This document shows, one piece after another, positions 9,301-18,020 of a stretch of DNA of 64,000 nt. The DNA lies in contig NZ_JALPRR010000001.1 of the NCBI RefSeq assembly GCF_023630205.1, forward strand, positions 310,001 through 374,000, in the 5' to 3' direction. The position numbers and the translations under genes are program-made. Numbering within the stretch: the stretch's first letter is position 1; every line of letters starts with the position of its first letter. The notes under the pieces are model-generated. The model made no database searches, was not told the origin of the DNA, and worked only from the letters and a program-made list of their open reading frames with translations. The DNA is from Pontibacter ruber (GTDB lineage: Bacteria > Bacteroidota > Bacteroidia > Cytophagales > Hymenobacteraceae).

Positions 9301-10580
9301 TGAGGATACTTACCAAAACAAGTTTGTATTACCTGCTGGTGTCGGTGGTAGTGTTTTTCGTGGGTGGTTTCGGCTACTACAAGATCATGCAGGTCGAGAT
9401 CTACGATGAGGTGGACGACCAGCTTTTTACCGATAAGGAAAACATTTTGGCTTACATCCGGCAGAACAACCGCCTGCCCAACGTTACCTCGGGCATATCC
9501 GAAGCCATACTTGTAAAGCAGGTGACCGATGCCAGCCCAGTGCTCGAAGCCATTTCCGATACGCTGCTCTACAGCGCTTACGACGAGGAGCATATCCCCT
9601 ACCGCCGCCTCACTTTCACCACGCAGCAGAACGGGAAGTACTACCAGTACACCATCCTCAAATCGCTGATGGATTTTGATGACCTGTTTGAAAGTACCGT
9701 TCTGGCTATGACCTGGATCTTTCTGATGTTGCTCCTGGGGCTGGCTTTTGTAAATTATTACGTCAACAAGCATACCTGGCGGCATTTCTACGATACGCTG
9801 GGCAAGATAAAGCGCTACAGCCTGGCCAGGCACGACCCGCTTAAGCTCAGGCCCTCCAACACCACCGAGTTTCAGGAGCTGAACGAAGTGCTGCAGTCCA
9901 TGACGGACAAGATCCATTCGGATTACCTCAACCTGAAGGAATTTACCGAGAATGTTTCGCATGAAATACAAACGCCCCTGGCCATTGTCAACAGCAAACT
10001 GGAGCTCTTCATGCAGACCGGCAACCTGACGCCGCCACAGGCCCGCATGCTCGAAGAAATGCACACTTCTGTCAGCAGGCTGGCCCGCCTCAACAAGTCC
10101 CTGATCCTGCTTACCCGCATTGAGAACCGGGAGTTCCGGGAAAACGAGGAAGTACCTTTGCACGAGCTGATAGAAAAACAGTTGGAGCAATTGCAGGAGA
10201 TGGTGGACATGCACGGGCTAACCTTGCTGCCTCCCCAACTGGAGCCTGTTTTTGTGCACATGAACCGTGGCTTGGCCGAGGTACTGCTTTCCAACCTGTT
10301 GCTCAACGCCATCCGCCACAACCAGGAAGGTGGCACCATCGAAGTTACCCTTACGCCGGCGCAGTGCTGCATCCGCAACACAGGCGAGGCACCTCAGGGG
10401 TCTGCAGAACAGCTGTTCGGGCGCTTTATGAGCGGCAGCAACAATGCCGGCTCGCTTGGCATAGGCCTGGCGCTGGTAAGCCGCATCTGCGCCATGTATC
10501 AAATGACACCAACTTATACTTACACCGATGGCGTGCATAGTATCTGTATCCGCTTCAACACGGCATCTTCCTCAAAATAA
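9300..10580 (+). CDS. Sensor histidine kinase
   Basis: This 426-residue membrane kinase has TM1 at about 9-27, a periplasmic sensor domain of about 105 residues with no recognisable fold, and TM2 at about 133-153. A linker follows, then a HisKA domain with the phosphorylated His221 in FTENVSHEIQTPLAIV. The ATPase domain has N-box LLNAIRHNQEGG and G-box GSLGIGLALVSRIC. It overlaps the upstream regulator by one base and is surely its partner. The next gene, a PepSY-like/SdiA-regulated lipoprotein, begins 62 bases downstream and may be co-transcribed. The signal sensed is unknown. Confidence 0.95.
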   Translation: MRILTKTSLYYLLVSVVVFFVGGFGYYKIMQVEIYDEVDDQLFTDKENILAYIRQNNRLPNVTSGISEAILVKQVTDASPVLEAISDTLLYSAYDEEHIPYRRLTFTTQQNGKYYQYTILKSLMDFDDLFESTVLAMTWIFLMLLLGLAFVNYYVNKHTWRHFYDTLGKIKRYSLARHDPLKLRPSNTTEFQELNEVLQSMTDKIHSDYLNLKEFTENVSHEIQTPLAIVNSKLELFMQTGNLTPPQARMLEEMHTSVSRLARLNKSLILLTRIENREFRENEEVPLHELIEKQLEQLQEMVDMHGLTLLPPQLEPVFVHMNRGLAEVLLSNLLLNAIRHNQEGGTIEVTLTPAQCCIRNTGEAPQGSAEQLFGRFMSGSNNAGSLGIGLALVSRICAMYQMTPTYTYTDGVHSICIRFNTASSSK

Positions 10581-10642
10581 GCAGCTACAGAATTTCTTCA
10601 GAATCGGGAAGTATACTTGCAGAAGTACAAAAAACTGAAACG

Positions 10643-11920
10643 ATGAAGAAGACATATTTTTATGCAATGACACTAGCCACGCTACTGGCCGGGAGTGCGT
10701 GTGAGCCCATCTGGGACAACGTAAAGGTTCCGGAGCCTGTTCAGATACAATTTACAGAGCTGTATCCAGGTGTAAAGCATGTGGAATGGGAAGAAGAGCA
10801 AGGCAATTTTGAAGCTGAATTCAAGATCAGCGGCCATGAGCGTACCGCCCTATTCAGCGCCGACGGCAAACTGCTTACCTACAGCGAGGAGCTGGAGGAA
10901 CGCTACCTGCCTGAGCCGATCCGTAGTTTGCTGCAGACGCAGTATGGCAGCTTTAAGGTAGAGGAAGCCTACCGCGTGCACGAAAACAAAACAGCTACCT
11001 ATGTAGTGGAGCTGGAGGATAACAACCAGGATGTGTTGCTCCGCTTCGATAACAAAGGCACCCTGCTGCAGGAGCAAACGACAGCAACAGCAGGCACTAC
11101 TTCCGAAACCGCATCCTTGATTCCTGTCGGCAGCCCGGGCAGCGCAGCAAACAGCCCCCTGACCGAACCGGAGGCCCGCTGGGAATTACCGGGTAACCTG
11201 CGCGAAGTATCGGGCATCGCCTTGCTCTCTGATGACCTGATCGCTTGTGTGCAGGACGAGGAAGGCGCCATTCACCTCTATGACCTGGGCAAAAAACAAG
11301 TGGTACAGAAAATCGATTTTGCCGGCCCCGGCGACTACGAAGGCATTGCTGTGGCAGGCAAGGATGCTTTTATACTTCGCAGCGACGGTACCCTCTTTGA
11401 AGTAGCAGATTTCAGGAACAGTAGCCCTGCTGTAAAGGAGCACAAAACGGTACTGGCTGCTACCCAGGATGCCGAAGGCCTCGCCTACGACGAAGAGAAC
11501 GACCGCCTGCTGATCGCCTGCAAAGGTTTCGACAGCAAACTAGGAGAAAATAAAGGCATTTACGCTTTCACGCTGGCAGACAAAAAAATGGAGTCCAAGC
11601 CGGCCATTACCATTCCGCTTACGCAGGAACAATTAGCATCCGCTGGCAAGAAAAAGCAGAAGAGCAAGTATGATGTCCTGCAGCCATCTTCCCTGGAGAA
11701 GCACCCAACCTCCGGTGAGTTATACGTGCTGGATGCCGCAAACTCGCGCCTGCATACATTAGATGAACTGGGCCGGATACAAAAAACGACCACCCTGGAC
11801 AAAAACCTGCTCTCGCAACCTGAAGGAATGACTTTTGGCGCTAACGGCGAACTATACATTGCCAGCGAAGGAGGTAAAAAAGGCAACGGTGTGATTGTGA
11901 AGTATCCGAAAGGAATATAG
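10643..11920 (+). CDS. Exported protein with PepSY-like and SdiA-regulated beta-propeller domains
   Basis: This 425-residue protein begins with a signal sequence ending at Cys20 (LLAGSAC), a plausible but imperfect lipobox. Residues about 30-145 resemble the PepSY-like domain common in Bacteroidota (ELYPGVKHVEWEEEQGNFEAEF), which binds or inhibits partners in the periplasm. Residues about 175-425 match the SdiA-regulated family, a propeller fold with repeats such as LREVSGIALLSDD, DYEGIAVAGKDAFIL and DAEGLAYDEENDRLL. The two parts joined downstream of a two-component system suggest a periplasmic accessory of that system; this is inference. A bidirectional terminator follows. Confidence 0.75.
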   Translation: MKKTYFYAMTLATLLAGSACEPIWDNVKVPEPVQIQFTELYPGVKHVEWEEEQGNFEAEFKISGHERTALFSADGKLLTYSEELEERYLPEPIRSLLQTQYGSFKVEEAYRVHENKTATYVVELEDNNQDVLLRFDNKGTLLQEQTTATAGTTSETASLIPVGSPGSAANSPLTEPEARWELPGNLREVSGIALLSDDLIACVQDEEGAIHLYDLGKKQVVQKIDFAGPGDYEGIAVAGKDAFILRSDGTLFEVADFRNSSPAVKEHKTVLAATQDAEGLAYDEENDRLLIACKGFDSKLGENKGIYAFTLADKKMESKPAITIPLTQEQLASAGKKKQKSKYDVLQPSSLEKHPTSGELYVLDAANSRLHTLDELGRIQKTTTLDKNLLSQPEGMTFGANGELYIASEGGKKGNGVIVKYPKGI

Positions 11921-11943
11921 TCTATAGTATAACCTAAAGCTGC

Positions 11944-11990
11944 GCCCTGCCGGTAGTGTTTTGATTGATCACTGCCGGCAGGGCTTTTTT
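11944..11990. terminator. Bidirectional terminator between convergent genes
   Basis: A 15-bp GC-rich stem with one G-T pair (11944-11958 with 11970-11984) is followed by TTTTTT on the plus strand. It separates the SdiA-regulated-type gene from the convergent PAP2 gene, whose stop lies at 11989. Confidence 0.85.
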
Positions 11991-12801
11991 ATGGCAGCCG
12001 GTACAGCAGGGCAAGGCCGCCGGCTGCCTGGCTGTAGAAAGGCGTTATGCTGAAGCCGTGCTTCTCTTTGTAATTGCTGATGATTTTACGCTGCAGCACA
12101 GGGTAAACCAGGTAAACAACCTCCGCAGACAGAATGCCTATACCTGCACCGGCCAGCACATCCGAGAGCCAGTGCCTGTCGTTCAGGATGCGCATCACGC
12201 CTGTGGCGGTGGCAAAAGAATACCCGGCAACGCTGTACCACACACTCCGGCGCCCATACTCTTTATGAAAAAAAGTAGCGTAAGCGAAAGCACTGCTGGT
12301 ATGTTCTGAGGGAAAGGCGTCTTCTGTACCATTGCCGGGGCGTTTAATGGCTGTCAGGCTCTTGAGATTATTGCTCAGGGTGCGGTTTAGCAGATAGGTC
12401 ATACCTACCAGAAATACCTGATCGACCACATGATGTTCTCCCTTTACGCCGGCTATGTTCAGACCTGCCGCCATTAATACCGGCACAAAACGCGTATGAT
12501 CATCGGCACGCGTGCTAAAGTTACTGTAGTTCCGCTGTACCACATTGCGTACTCCCCGGCTGCCTTCAAAAAAGCCTTCATCATCCAGGTGCATCAGCCC
12601 CAGCCCAATAAGCACGCTAGGCATGATAGACTTGCGCACCAGCGGGTGCAGGTTGTGCTTTACCTCCAGCAGCAACGTATTGGTATCTGCTGCGGCAGTG
12701 GCGGTTGGAAGACTTAGTGAATCCTGAGCTTTTAGCTCCGAATATTGTGCCCGCGCCGGAGCAACGGACAGGAACAACAGCAATAGTAGTGGTATTTTCA
12801 T
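11989..12801 (-). CDS. PAP2-superfamily membrane-associated phosphatase
   Basis: I place the start at the ATG at 12799-12801, giving a clean signal sequence MKIPLLLLLFLSVAPARAQ; an upstream in-frame ATG at 12814 would add five residues and spoil it. The three PAP2 motifs are visible: KSLTAIKRP, PSEHTS and the final NDRHWLSDV with the catalytic-type His and Asp. In motif 2 the usual PSGH reads PSEH, a common variant in this phylum. Such enzymes hydrolyse lipid phosphates, including undecaprenyl pyrophosphate or phosphatidic acid, at the outer face of the inner membrane. The exact substrate is not determined. The gene is monocistronic. Confidence 0.85.
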   Translation of the reverse strand: MKIPLLLLLFLSVAPARAQYSELKAQDSLSLPTATAAADTNTLLLEVKHNLHPLVRKSIMPSVLIGLGLMHLDDEGFFEGSRGVRNVVQRNYSNFSTRADDHTRFVPVLMAAGLNIAGVKGEHHVVDQVFLVGMTYLLNRTLSNNLKSLTAIKRPGNGTEDAFPSEHTSSAFAYATFFHKEYGRRSVWYSVAGYSFATATGVMRILNDRHWLSDVLAGAGIGILSAEVVYLVYPVLQRKIISNYKEKHGFSITPFYSQAAGGLALLYRLP

Positions 12802-13029
12802 AGTGCATGGGATCAACAGGGTTATTCTACTACCCGATTCTGAAGAAAATCTGTAGTTGTACCTCCTGCCCTACCGATTAGAGATAACTCTTTTCTAACC
12901 CAGTATACCAGGTGCAGGTGTGCACCATCACAACCAACAGGACACAAAGTATGTATTAGAGGCAATCTATACTTACCCATTGCTGAAGCAGAAGTATAGC
13001 TGCAGCAAAATCAACCCTTGATAGCCCTT

Positions 13030-14115
13030 ATGAAGAGTATCTCTATCTATCGCGCCAGCGCCATACTTCTGTTCGGAATTCTGTTAGTAATCGCCCTGTA
13101 CTATGGCCGGATCTTTTTCATTCCGCTTGGCTTTGCTGCGTTGCTTTCTATGCTGATGACCCCAGTAAGCCGCAAACTCGAGCAGTGGGGCATTGGCCGT
13201 GGGGTAGCTACGTTGCTGTGTATTCTGATCTTTATGCTTTTTCTGGCAGCTATAGCCGCTGTTATTGCAGCACAGCTTGTCAGTTTTTCAGAAGACCTGC
13301 CCCAGATCCAGAAAAAGCTGGAACAGCTGCTTGACACCCTGCAGCAGTGGATACAGCACAAGTATGGTGCATCGCCACAGCAACAGATCACCTTCGTCCG
13401 GGAGCAGATCAGCTCATTATCTCAGTCGGCTAACAAGTATTTTACGACCGTGCTCAGTGGTACCTTGGGCCTGGTAAGCGCTTTTGTGCTGGTAGTGCTT
13501 TACATGTTCTTCCTGATGTGGAAGCGCGAAAAGTTTGAAGAATTTACGTTGCGCTTGGTGTCGCCGGAAAACAGGCCGGAAGCCCAACAGGTTGTAAATG
13601 AAATAAAGCAGGTGGCAGCGCAGTACCTGGTCGGTAGGCTCATGTCGATGCTGTTCCTGGCCATTTTTTACAGCATCGGCCTCTCTGTCCTGGGCCTGAA
13701 AAATGCCGTGCTGGTAAGTATAATTGCGGTACTGCCCACAATTATACCGTATGTGGGTGCCTTTGTCGGCGCCGTGTTTCCGTTAATTGTGGCCATGATC
13801 AGCGGTTCCCCGAGTATGGTGCTGCCTACCTTTGCCATACTTGTAGCAGCCCAGGTAATCGACAACAACATCATTGAGCCGCTGGTGATGGGCTCGAAGC
13901 TGAACCTGAGCCCGATATTCACCATCATAGCCATTGTGCTCGGCGAAATGATCTGGGGCATTCCGGGCATGATCCTGTTCGAGCCCCTGTTTGCTGTTGT
14001 TCGTATTGTGAGCCAGCATGTCCAGAAGCTTCACCCCTACGGCTTTCTGCTGCAAAACGAGGTAGAAGACCCCAAATGGGTTGATAAGCTAAAAGGTCTT
14101 TTCGGGAAAGGCTAA
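13030..14115 (+). CDS. AI-2E family transporter (PerM/TqsA/YdiK type)
   Basis: I prefer the ATG at 13030 (MKSISIYRAS) over an upstream TTG at 13018, giving 361 residues. The architecture is typical: three N-terminal membrane helices, a charged amphipathic region with heptad character (about 75-150: LEQLLDTLQQWIQHKYG), then a conserved five-helix half. That half contains the glycine/proline-rich segments IIAVLPTIIPYVGAFVGAVFP and GEMIWGIPGMILFEPL. Members export autoinducer-2 (TqsA) or act as Na+/H+ antiporters, so the substrate cannot be assigned. It stands alone; 700 non-coding bases follow it. Confidence 0.88.
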   Translation: MKSISIYRASAILLFGILLVIALYYGRIFFIPLGFAALLSMLMTPVSRKLEQWGIGRGVATLLCILIFMLFLAAIAAVIAAQLVSFSEDLPQIQKKLEQLLDTLQQWIQHKYGASPQQQITFVREQISSLSQSANKYFTTVLSGTLGLVSAFVLVVLYMFFLMWKREKFEEFTLRLVSPENRPEAQQVVNEIKQVAAQYLVGRLMSMLFLAIFYSIGLSVLGLKNAVLVSIIAVLPTIIPYVGAFVGAVFPLIVAMISGSPSMVLPTFAILVAAQVIDNNIIEPLVMGSKLNLSPIFTIIAIVLGEMIWGIPGMILFEPLFAVVRIVSQHVQKLHPYGFLLQNEVEDPKWVDKLKGLFGKG

Positions 14116-14450
14116 CACCATACTTCATCTATCAAAGTATAAAGGATTCGAGCTAACGCAGCTGCAAGTACAAATGCATTTATACTTCCGCTCTTGCGTG
14201 CACGTCCCCTCAAACACACGCAAGCTTTGGTGCTCAATTCAAAACAGGTCATACTTCCCTACACGACGTGCCTCTTCTTAGAATAACGCTATCGACGGTT
14301 CAGACAATTAAAAAGGAAGTGTATGCAGTGCAGTTAATGCAAAAGGGGAACAAGCAAAATGAGTATGCTACAGCAAACAACTGATACTCTGTAAAAACAA
14401 AATATAGAGAGGAGAAAAAACAGCTTCGGGAGAAGCGAGGAAGGGAGAAA
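14116..14450. other. Intergenic DNA, no gene recognised
   Basis: This is the first half of a 704-base gap between the AI-2E-type permease and the LacI-type regulator. It holds several copies of the AAGTATA/TATACTT word but no open frame with coding character, and no clear promoter. Confidence 0.4.
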
Positions 14451-14511
14451 ATTTTACCTTTTAGGCATAACTGCTAACGGACGAATTAGCAGCAATGCCT
14501 GCAGGTAAAAT
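14451..14511. other. Three-tier imperfect hairpin, possible structured RNA
   Basis: Three nested complementary segments are visible. ATTTTACCT at 14451-14459 pairs with 14503-14511. GGCAT at 14464-14468 pairs with 14495-14499. CTGCTAA at 14471-14477 pairs with 14486-14492. Internal loops of 4/3 and 2/2 bases separate them, with an 8-base apical loop. There is no T-run after it, so a simple terminator is unlikely. It matches no riboswitch I know. Confidence 0.45.
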
Positions 14512-14600
14512 ACACCTTAATAACCCACATCATAAAATGATGAATCGTAAGTAAACTTAGCAGGAAAAAAATCATTCTCCAAAGAACATGACAAAAAAAT

Positions 14601-14612
14601 GTGTTCGAACAC
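14601..14612. promoter_or_regulatory. Candidate LacI-type operator
   Basis: The perfect 12-bp palindrome GTGTTCGAACAC has a central CG, the usual form of LacI-family operators. It lies 208 bases before the LacI-type regulator. No other perfect palindrome of that type is seen nearby. Autoregulation is inference. Confidence 0.35.
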
Positions 14613-14727
14613 GCAAATATTTTTCAACGTTGCACTCAATGGCTACTGCAGTATAATTAATCCAACAAGATGTTTGTTCCTGTTGCAGACGGCCGGTGCA
14701 GGTAAGTAAGATTAAAAGATAATTAAG

Positions 14728-14735
14728 TAGATTTG
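14728..14735 (+). promoter_or_regulatory. Possible -7 box of the LacI-type regulator gene
   Basis: TAGATTTG matches TAnnTTTG, the Bacteroidota -7 element. No TTTG is found at the right distance upstream, so support is partial. It would give a leader of about 80 bases. Confidence 0.3.
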
Positions 14736-14819
14736 TGGTCATTAGCTCACTGCCAGTAAGGGTTTAGAGGAAAGTATGCACGCGCAGTGAAACAGCAGAT
14801 TTCTTAACTTACCAATAAC

Positions 14820-15887
14820 GTGACAAAACAGATCGTCAGGATAAAGGATATTGCGGAGAGAGCGAATGTATCGACCGGCACTGTAGACCGTGTGCTTCAT
14901 AACCGGGGCAGGGTAGCAGAAGATGTACGACAGCGTGTTACAAAAATTGCTGAGGAACTGAATTACGAGCCAAACCTGCTGGCAAGAACACTTGTTAACA
15001 ACAAGGTATACCACATCGCCGCCATCATACCCGACCCCAAGGCCGACAGCTACTGGCAGGCCCCAAAGAGCGGCATCGACAAGGCAGAGGAAGAACTCAA
15101 GCGCTACGGCATCCGGGTAACACACTTTATCTACGACTCTCTTGACGCAGCATCTTTTACCCGGGCAGCTGGCAAGGTGGAGGAATTAGCTTTCGACGGC
15201 ATCCTGGTGGCTCCGATCTTTTACCGCGAGTCGCTGGCTTTCCTGAACAAATGGAAGAGCAGCAAGGTGCCCTTTGTGCAGTTCAACACACACATCCCTG
15301 CCTACGAGCCCCTGATGTACATCGGCCAGGACTCATACCAGAGCGGCGTGCTGGCAGGAAAACTGATGCACTACGGCTGCCGCGAGAAAGCAACCTTTGT
15401 GGTAGCCCACATCGAAGAGGATATCCAGAACTCCACGCACCTGATCCACAAAGAACAAGGGTTTGTAGACTACTTCTCGTCTCACGGGCAAGAAGGCTTT
15501 TATACCGTAATACAGAAGGATCTGAAAGCCACCGCACAACATACTATAGCCCAGCAGTTAGACAGTCTTTTTGAAGAGGAGACCCAAATCAAAGGGATTT
15601 TTGTTACGAACTCGAAAGCCAATATTGTAGCCACCTACCTGCAGAAACGGCAAATAACCCATGTGCGGCTCATCGGCTACGACCTTATCGAGAAGAACCT
15701 GCACTTCCTCAACAGCGAAACCATCGACTTCCTGATCAACCAGAACCCGAAAGGGCAAGGCTACTGGGGTATTTATGGATTGGCAGATCACCTGGTCTTC
15801 AAAAAGAAAAACAACCCCATCAAGTACTTACCGCTGGATATCATCACCAAAGAGAACCTGCAATATTATATTGAGGCAGATATTTGA
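14820..15887 (+). CDS. LacI family transcriptional regulator
   Basis: This 355-residue protein starts at a GTG. The N-terminal LacI helix-turn-helix reads RIKDIAERANVSTGTVDRVLHNRGRV (about 7-32) and is followed by the hinge LARTLVNN. The rest is a periplasmic-binding-protein-like effector domain (YHIAAIIPDPKADSYWQAPKSGIDKAEEEL onward). Such regulators bind a sugar or related ligand and release an operator. No sugar-use genes flank it, so the target is unclear; the palindrome at 14601 may be its own operator. In Cytophagales, close relatives often have distant targets. Confidence 0.9.
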   Translation: MTKQIVRIKDIAERANVSTGTVDRVLHNRGRVAEDVRQRVTKIAEELNYEPNLLARTLVNNKVYHIAAIIPDPKADSYWQAPKSGIDKAEEELKRYGIRVTHFIYDSLDAASFTRAAGKVEELAFDGILVAPIFYRESLAFLNKWKSSKVPFVQFNTHIPAYEPLMYIGQDSYQSGVLAGKLMHYGCREKATFVVAHIEEDIQNSTHLIHKEQGFVDYFSSHGQEGFYTVIQKDLKATAQHTIAQQLDSLFEEETQIKGIFVTNSKANIVATYLQKRQITHVRLIGYDLIEKNLHFLNSETIDFLINQNPKGQGYWGIYGLADHLVFKKKNNPIKYLPLDIITKENLQYYIEADI

Positions 15888-16056
15888 GGCTATAGTACCC
15901 TACATCTCTCACCTATTTAAGGTAGTTGCTATATTACCAAGGCACAAAACATTTGTTGGGACGGCACTGAACATGCAATTTCCGAAGTCCTAAATAGAGG
16001 ATGACCTGAATCCATCACAGAACTACTTTATATATAAGTTGTATGCATTTACATCT

Positions 16057-16599
16057 ATGAATCGAGAGGAAAAAGTAGTTAATGGTATTTTCACTTTGCT
16101 CGAAAGAAAAAACCTGAAGGGCGGTATCTTAAAAACAAAGGATGGCTTTATACTGCAGAACAAGAGCAGTCTTTGGGCTAATTATTTGCTCTTAGCAGTA
16201 CTTCTTGCTCCTGCAGTAGCATGGTTTTTTACACCTGAGGAAGTAAACTACTATGTCTTGTTTGTGTGGTTTGCTGTTATTGGGTATGCCTTCTATGATA
16301 TTATCAAGGCTGAAAACCAGGTAGAGGTAAATCTACACGATAAGCTGTTTGTTTTCACGCCTACAAACGCCCTCCTAAAAAAGATCCGTAAACCTATAGT
16401 ATTTCACTTCGGAGAAGTCTGTAAGTTAAAAACCGAAAGAGTAAAACATGGTTCAGCGGTTTCGTCTATGTTCCGCCTTATTCTCCTGACAAATGACAGC
16501 AAAGAGTTTATCGTCAATGATTTTAATGAAGAATATGTGGCAAACAAATTAAAGTTAGCAATTGATACATTGATAAAGATCAAGGAAGTGCAAAAGTAA
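16057..16599 (+). CDS. Hypothetical membrane protein with two helices and a C-terminal domain
   Basis: I choose the ATG at 16057 (MNREEKVVNG), since the frame can be extended upstream only through a TTG. The protein has 180 residues. An N-terminal amphipathic part (1-35) precedes two closely spaced membrane helices (about 42-60 and 66-84). A soluble beta-rich domain follows (about 92-180: VEVNLHDKLFVFTPTNALLKK, then MFRLILLTNDSKEFIV). The pattern of helical hairpin followed by a PH-like soluble part resembles several bacterial membrane-bound domains, but I do not recognise the family. It appears monocistronic. Confidence 0.6.
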   Translation: MNREEKVVNGIFTLLERKNLKGGILKTKDGFILQNKSSLWANYLLLAVLLAPAVAWFFTPEEVNYYVLFVWFAVIGYAFYDIIKAENQVEVNLHDKLFVFTPTNALLKKIRKPIVFHFGEVCKLKTERVKHGSAVSSMFRLILLTNDSKEFIVNDFNEEYVANKLKLAIDTLIKIKEVQK

Positions 16600-16646
16600 G
16601 TATGGGGAGCTTTCACTCTAACTAGACTTAGATGACATCTACTATA

Positions 16647-16702
16647 GCAGCCAATAACAAAGTGTAGTCCTTAAGCTTAACTACGCCTCGCTAATTGGCT
16701 GC
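16647..16702. other. Stem-loop with nested inner pairing
   Basis: GCAGCCAAT at 16647-16655 pairs perfectly with 16694-16702. Inside are GTAG/CTAC arms around the palindrome TTAAGCTTAA. It may terminate the preceding gene although a T-run is missing. Confidence 0.4.
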
Positions 16703-16810
16703 GCAAACCTAAAACTGAAAAGCAACATCTAGCCCTCAACCGCATTATCCTGAAAATAATCTTTTGCTAACCTATTGTTTTACAAACTACAACTATATTC
16801 CTTTGTTGTG

Positions 16811-17167
16811 ATGAAAACGACAGAGACACGTTTGCTGCAAAAGTGGGGCTTGTTATTAACTTTCTTCCTGTGTAGCCTGGCAGCTTTAGCGATGCCTGTT
16901 GTAACAGAAACTGCTGCTTCGGAAGCAGTACGGCAGGCGTATCTTGCTGACAATGATCCGGCACCCTTTACGCTGAGCGCCGGCGAAATAACTGCCGGAA
17001 CCCCGCAGGCTGTGCTACAGCTTCATAAAGATCTGTATACGCCTCAGCTACAGCCATCTCTACAGCCGCAGTATACAAGACACTTTATATCGGAAGCCAT
17101 ACCTGCTTTCTGTAATTTTTTCTCTTGTGAGAGCGCCCTGCATTCCATACTCACCAAAGGTCCCTAG
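16811..17167 (+). CDS. Small exported protein of unknown function
   Basis: The ATG at 16811 gives 118 residues with a clear signal peptide (LLQKWGLLLTFFLCSLAALAMP, about 8-29). The frame extends upstream to a TTG at 16775, but that would bury the signal. The mature part is short, rich in Pro, Gln and Ala, and ends CNFFSCESALHSILTKGP with two cysteines. I know no family. It lies 128 bases before the DedA gene, in the same direction, and resembles in layout the small protein at 22859. Confidence 0.5.
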   Translation: MKTTETRLLQKWGLLLTFFLCSLAALAMPVVTETAASEAVRQAYLADNDPAPFTLSAGEITAGTPQAVLQLHKDLYTPQLQPSLQPQYTRHFISEAIPAFCNFFSCESALHSILTKGP

Positions 17168-17295
17168 CCTTCGTCATCGTTTGTAAACTCTTTTTGTATC
17201 CGAAGTTGTTGTGCCTTCAGCTTTCCTCGAACAGGCTGGCCGTCAACACTTCTGATCATACTTCCATCATTCATTTATTTTACTTAATTACTTTT

Positions 17296-17943
17296 ATGGA
17301 GCTTATACAGCACCTGATCAGTTTTATACTTCATATTGACCAGCACCTGGTAGAGTTGCTGCAGGAGTACGAAAACTGGATCTACCTTATCCTTTTTCTG
17401 ATTGTTTTTTGTGAGACAGGGCTTGTGGTAACGCCTTTCCTGCCCGGCGATTCGCTGCTGTTTGCGTTGGGTGCACTGGCAGCCATACCTGCTTCCGGGC
17501 TGAACGTGCCGTTCCTTCTGGGCTTGCTTATTACGGCTGCCATTCTGGGCGATTCCTTCAACTACATGACAGGTATCAAGTTCGGCAGCAGGGTATATGC
17601 AAAAGACTATTGGTTTCTGCGGCAATCGCACCTGCAACAGGCTGAGCATTTCTACGACCGTTACGGTGGCCGCACCATCATCTATGCCCGCTTTATACCA
17701 ATCGTGCGTACGTTCGCGCCCTTTGTGGCAGGCATGGGCAAAATGAACTACAAGCGGTTTTTATACTTCAATGTGATCGGAGCGCTGCTGTGGGTAGTGT
17801 TTTTCCTGATGATCGGCTATATGTTTGGCAACCTGCCAGCGGTGAAACGTCACTTCTCGCTGCTGGTGCTTGGTATCATTGTTATTTCGTTGCTGCCTCC
17901 AATTTTCACGATTGCAAAGCAGCGTTTCAAGGCCAGACTCTAA
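17296..17943 (+). CDS. DedA family membrane protein
   Basis: I start at the ATG at 17296 (MELIQHLISF), giving 215 residues; the longer frame begins at a TTG and adds 34 non-homologous residues. DedA signatures are clear: FCETGLVVTPFLPGDSLLFALGALA, GDSFNYMTGIKFG, and the key basic/acidic stretch YGGRTIIYARFIPIVRTFAPFVAGMGKMNY. DedA proteins are inner-membrane transporters or flippases, some for undecaprenyl phosphate or phosphatidylethanolamine, needed for envelope integrity and proton homeostasis. It sits 77 bases ahead of kup. Which lipid it handles is not known. Confidence 0.92.
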   Translation: MELIQHLISFILHIDQHLVELLQEYENWIYLILFLIVFCETGLVVTPFLPGDSLLFALGALAAIPASGLNVPFLLGLLITAAILGDSFNYMTGIKFGSRVYAKDYWFLRQSHLQQAEHFYDRYGGRTIIYARFIPIVRTFAPFVAGMGKMNYKRFLYFNVIGALLWVVFFLMIGYMFGNLPAVKRHFSLLVLGIIVISLLPPIFTIAKQRFKARL

Positions 17944-18020
17944 GTTTAACCACCCGGCATCTTCATACTTTAATACTGCCCCGCTCCAGGTGAGGCAGCT
18001 TTTATTTTATTCTTATTTAC

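Noticed and set aside
9297-10214. 305-codon antisense frame in the histidine kinase gene
   Set aside because: Shadow frame; sense strand has HisKA and ATPase motifs.
11965-12309. 114-codon frame opposite the PAP2 phosphatase gene
   Set aside because: It begins in a terminator and mirrors the real PAP2 gene.
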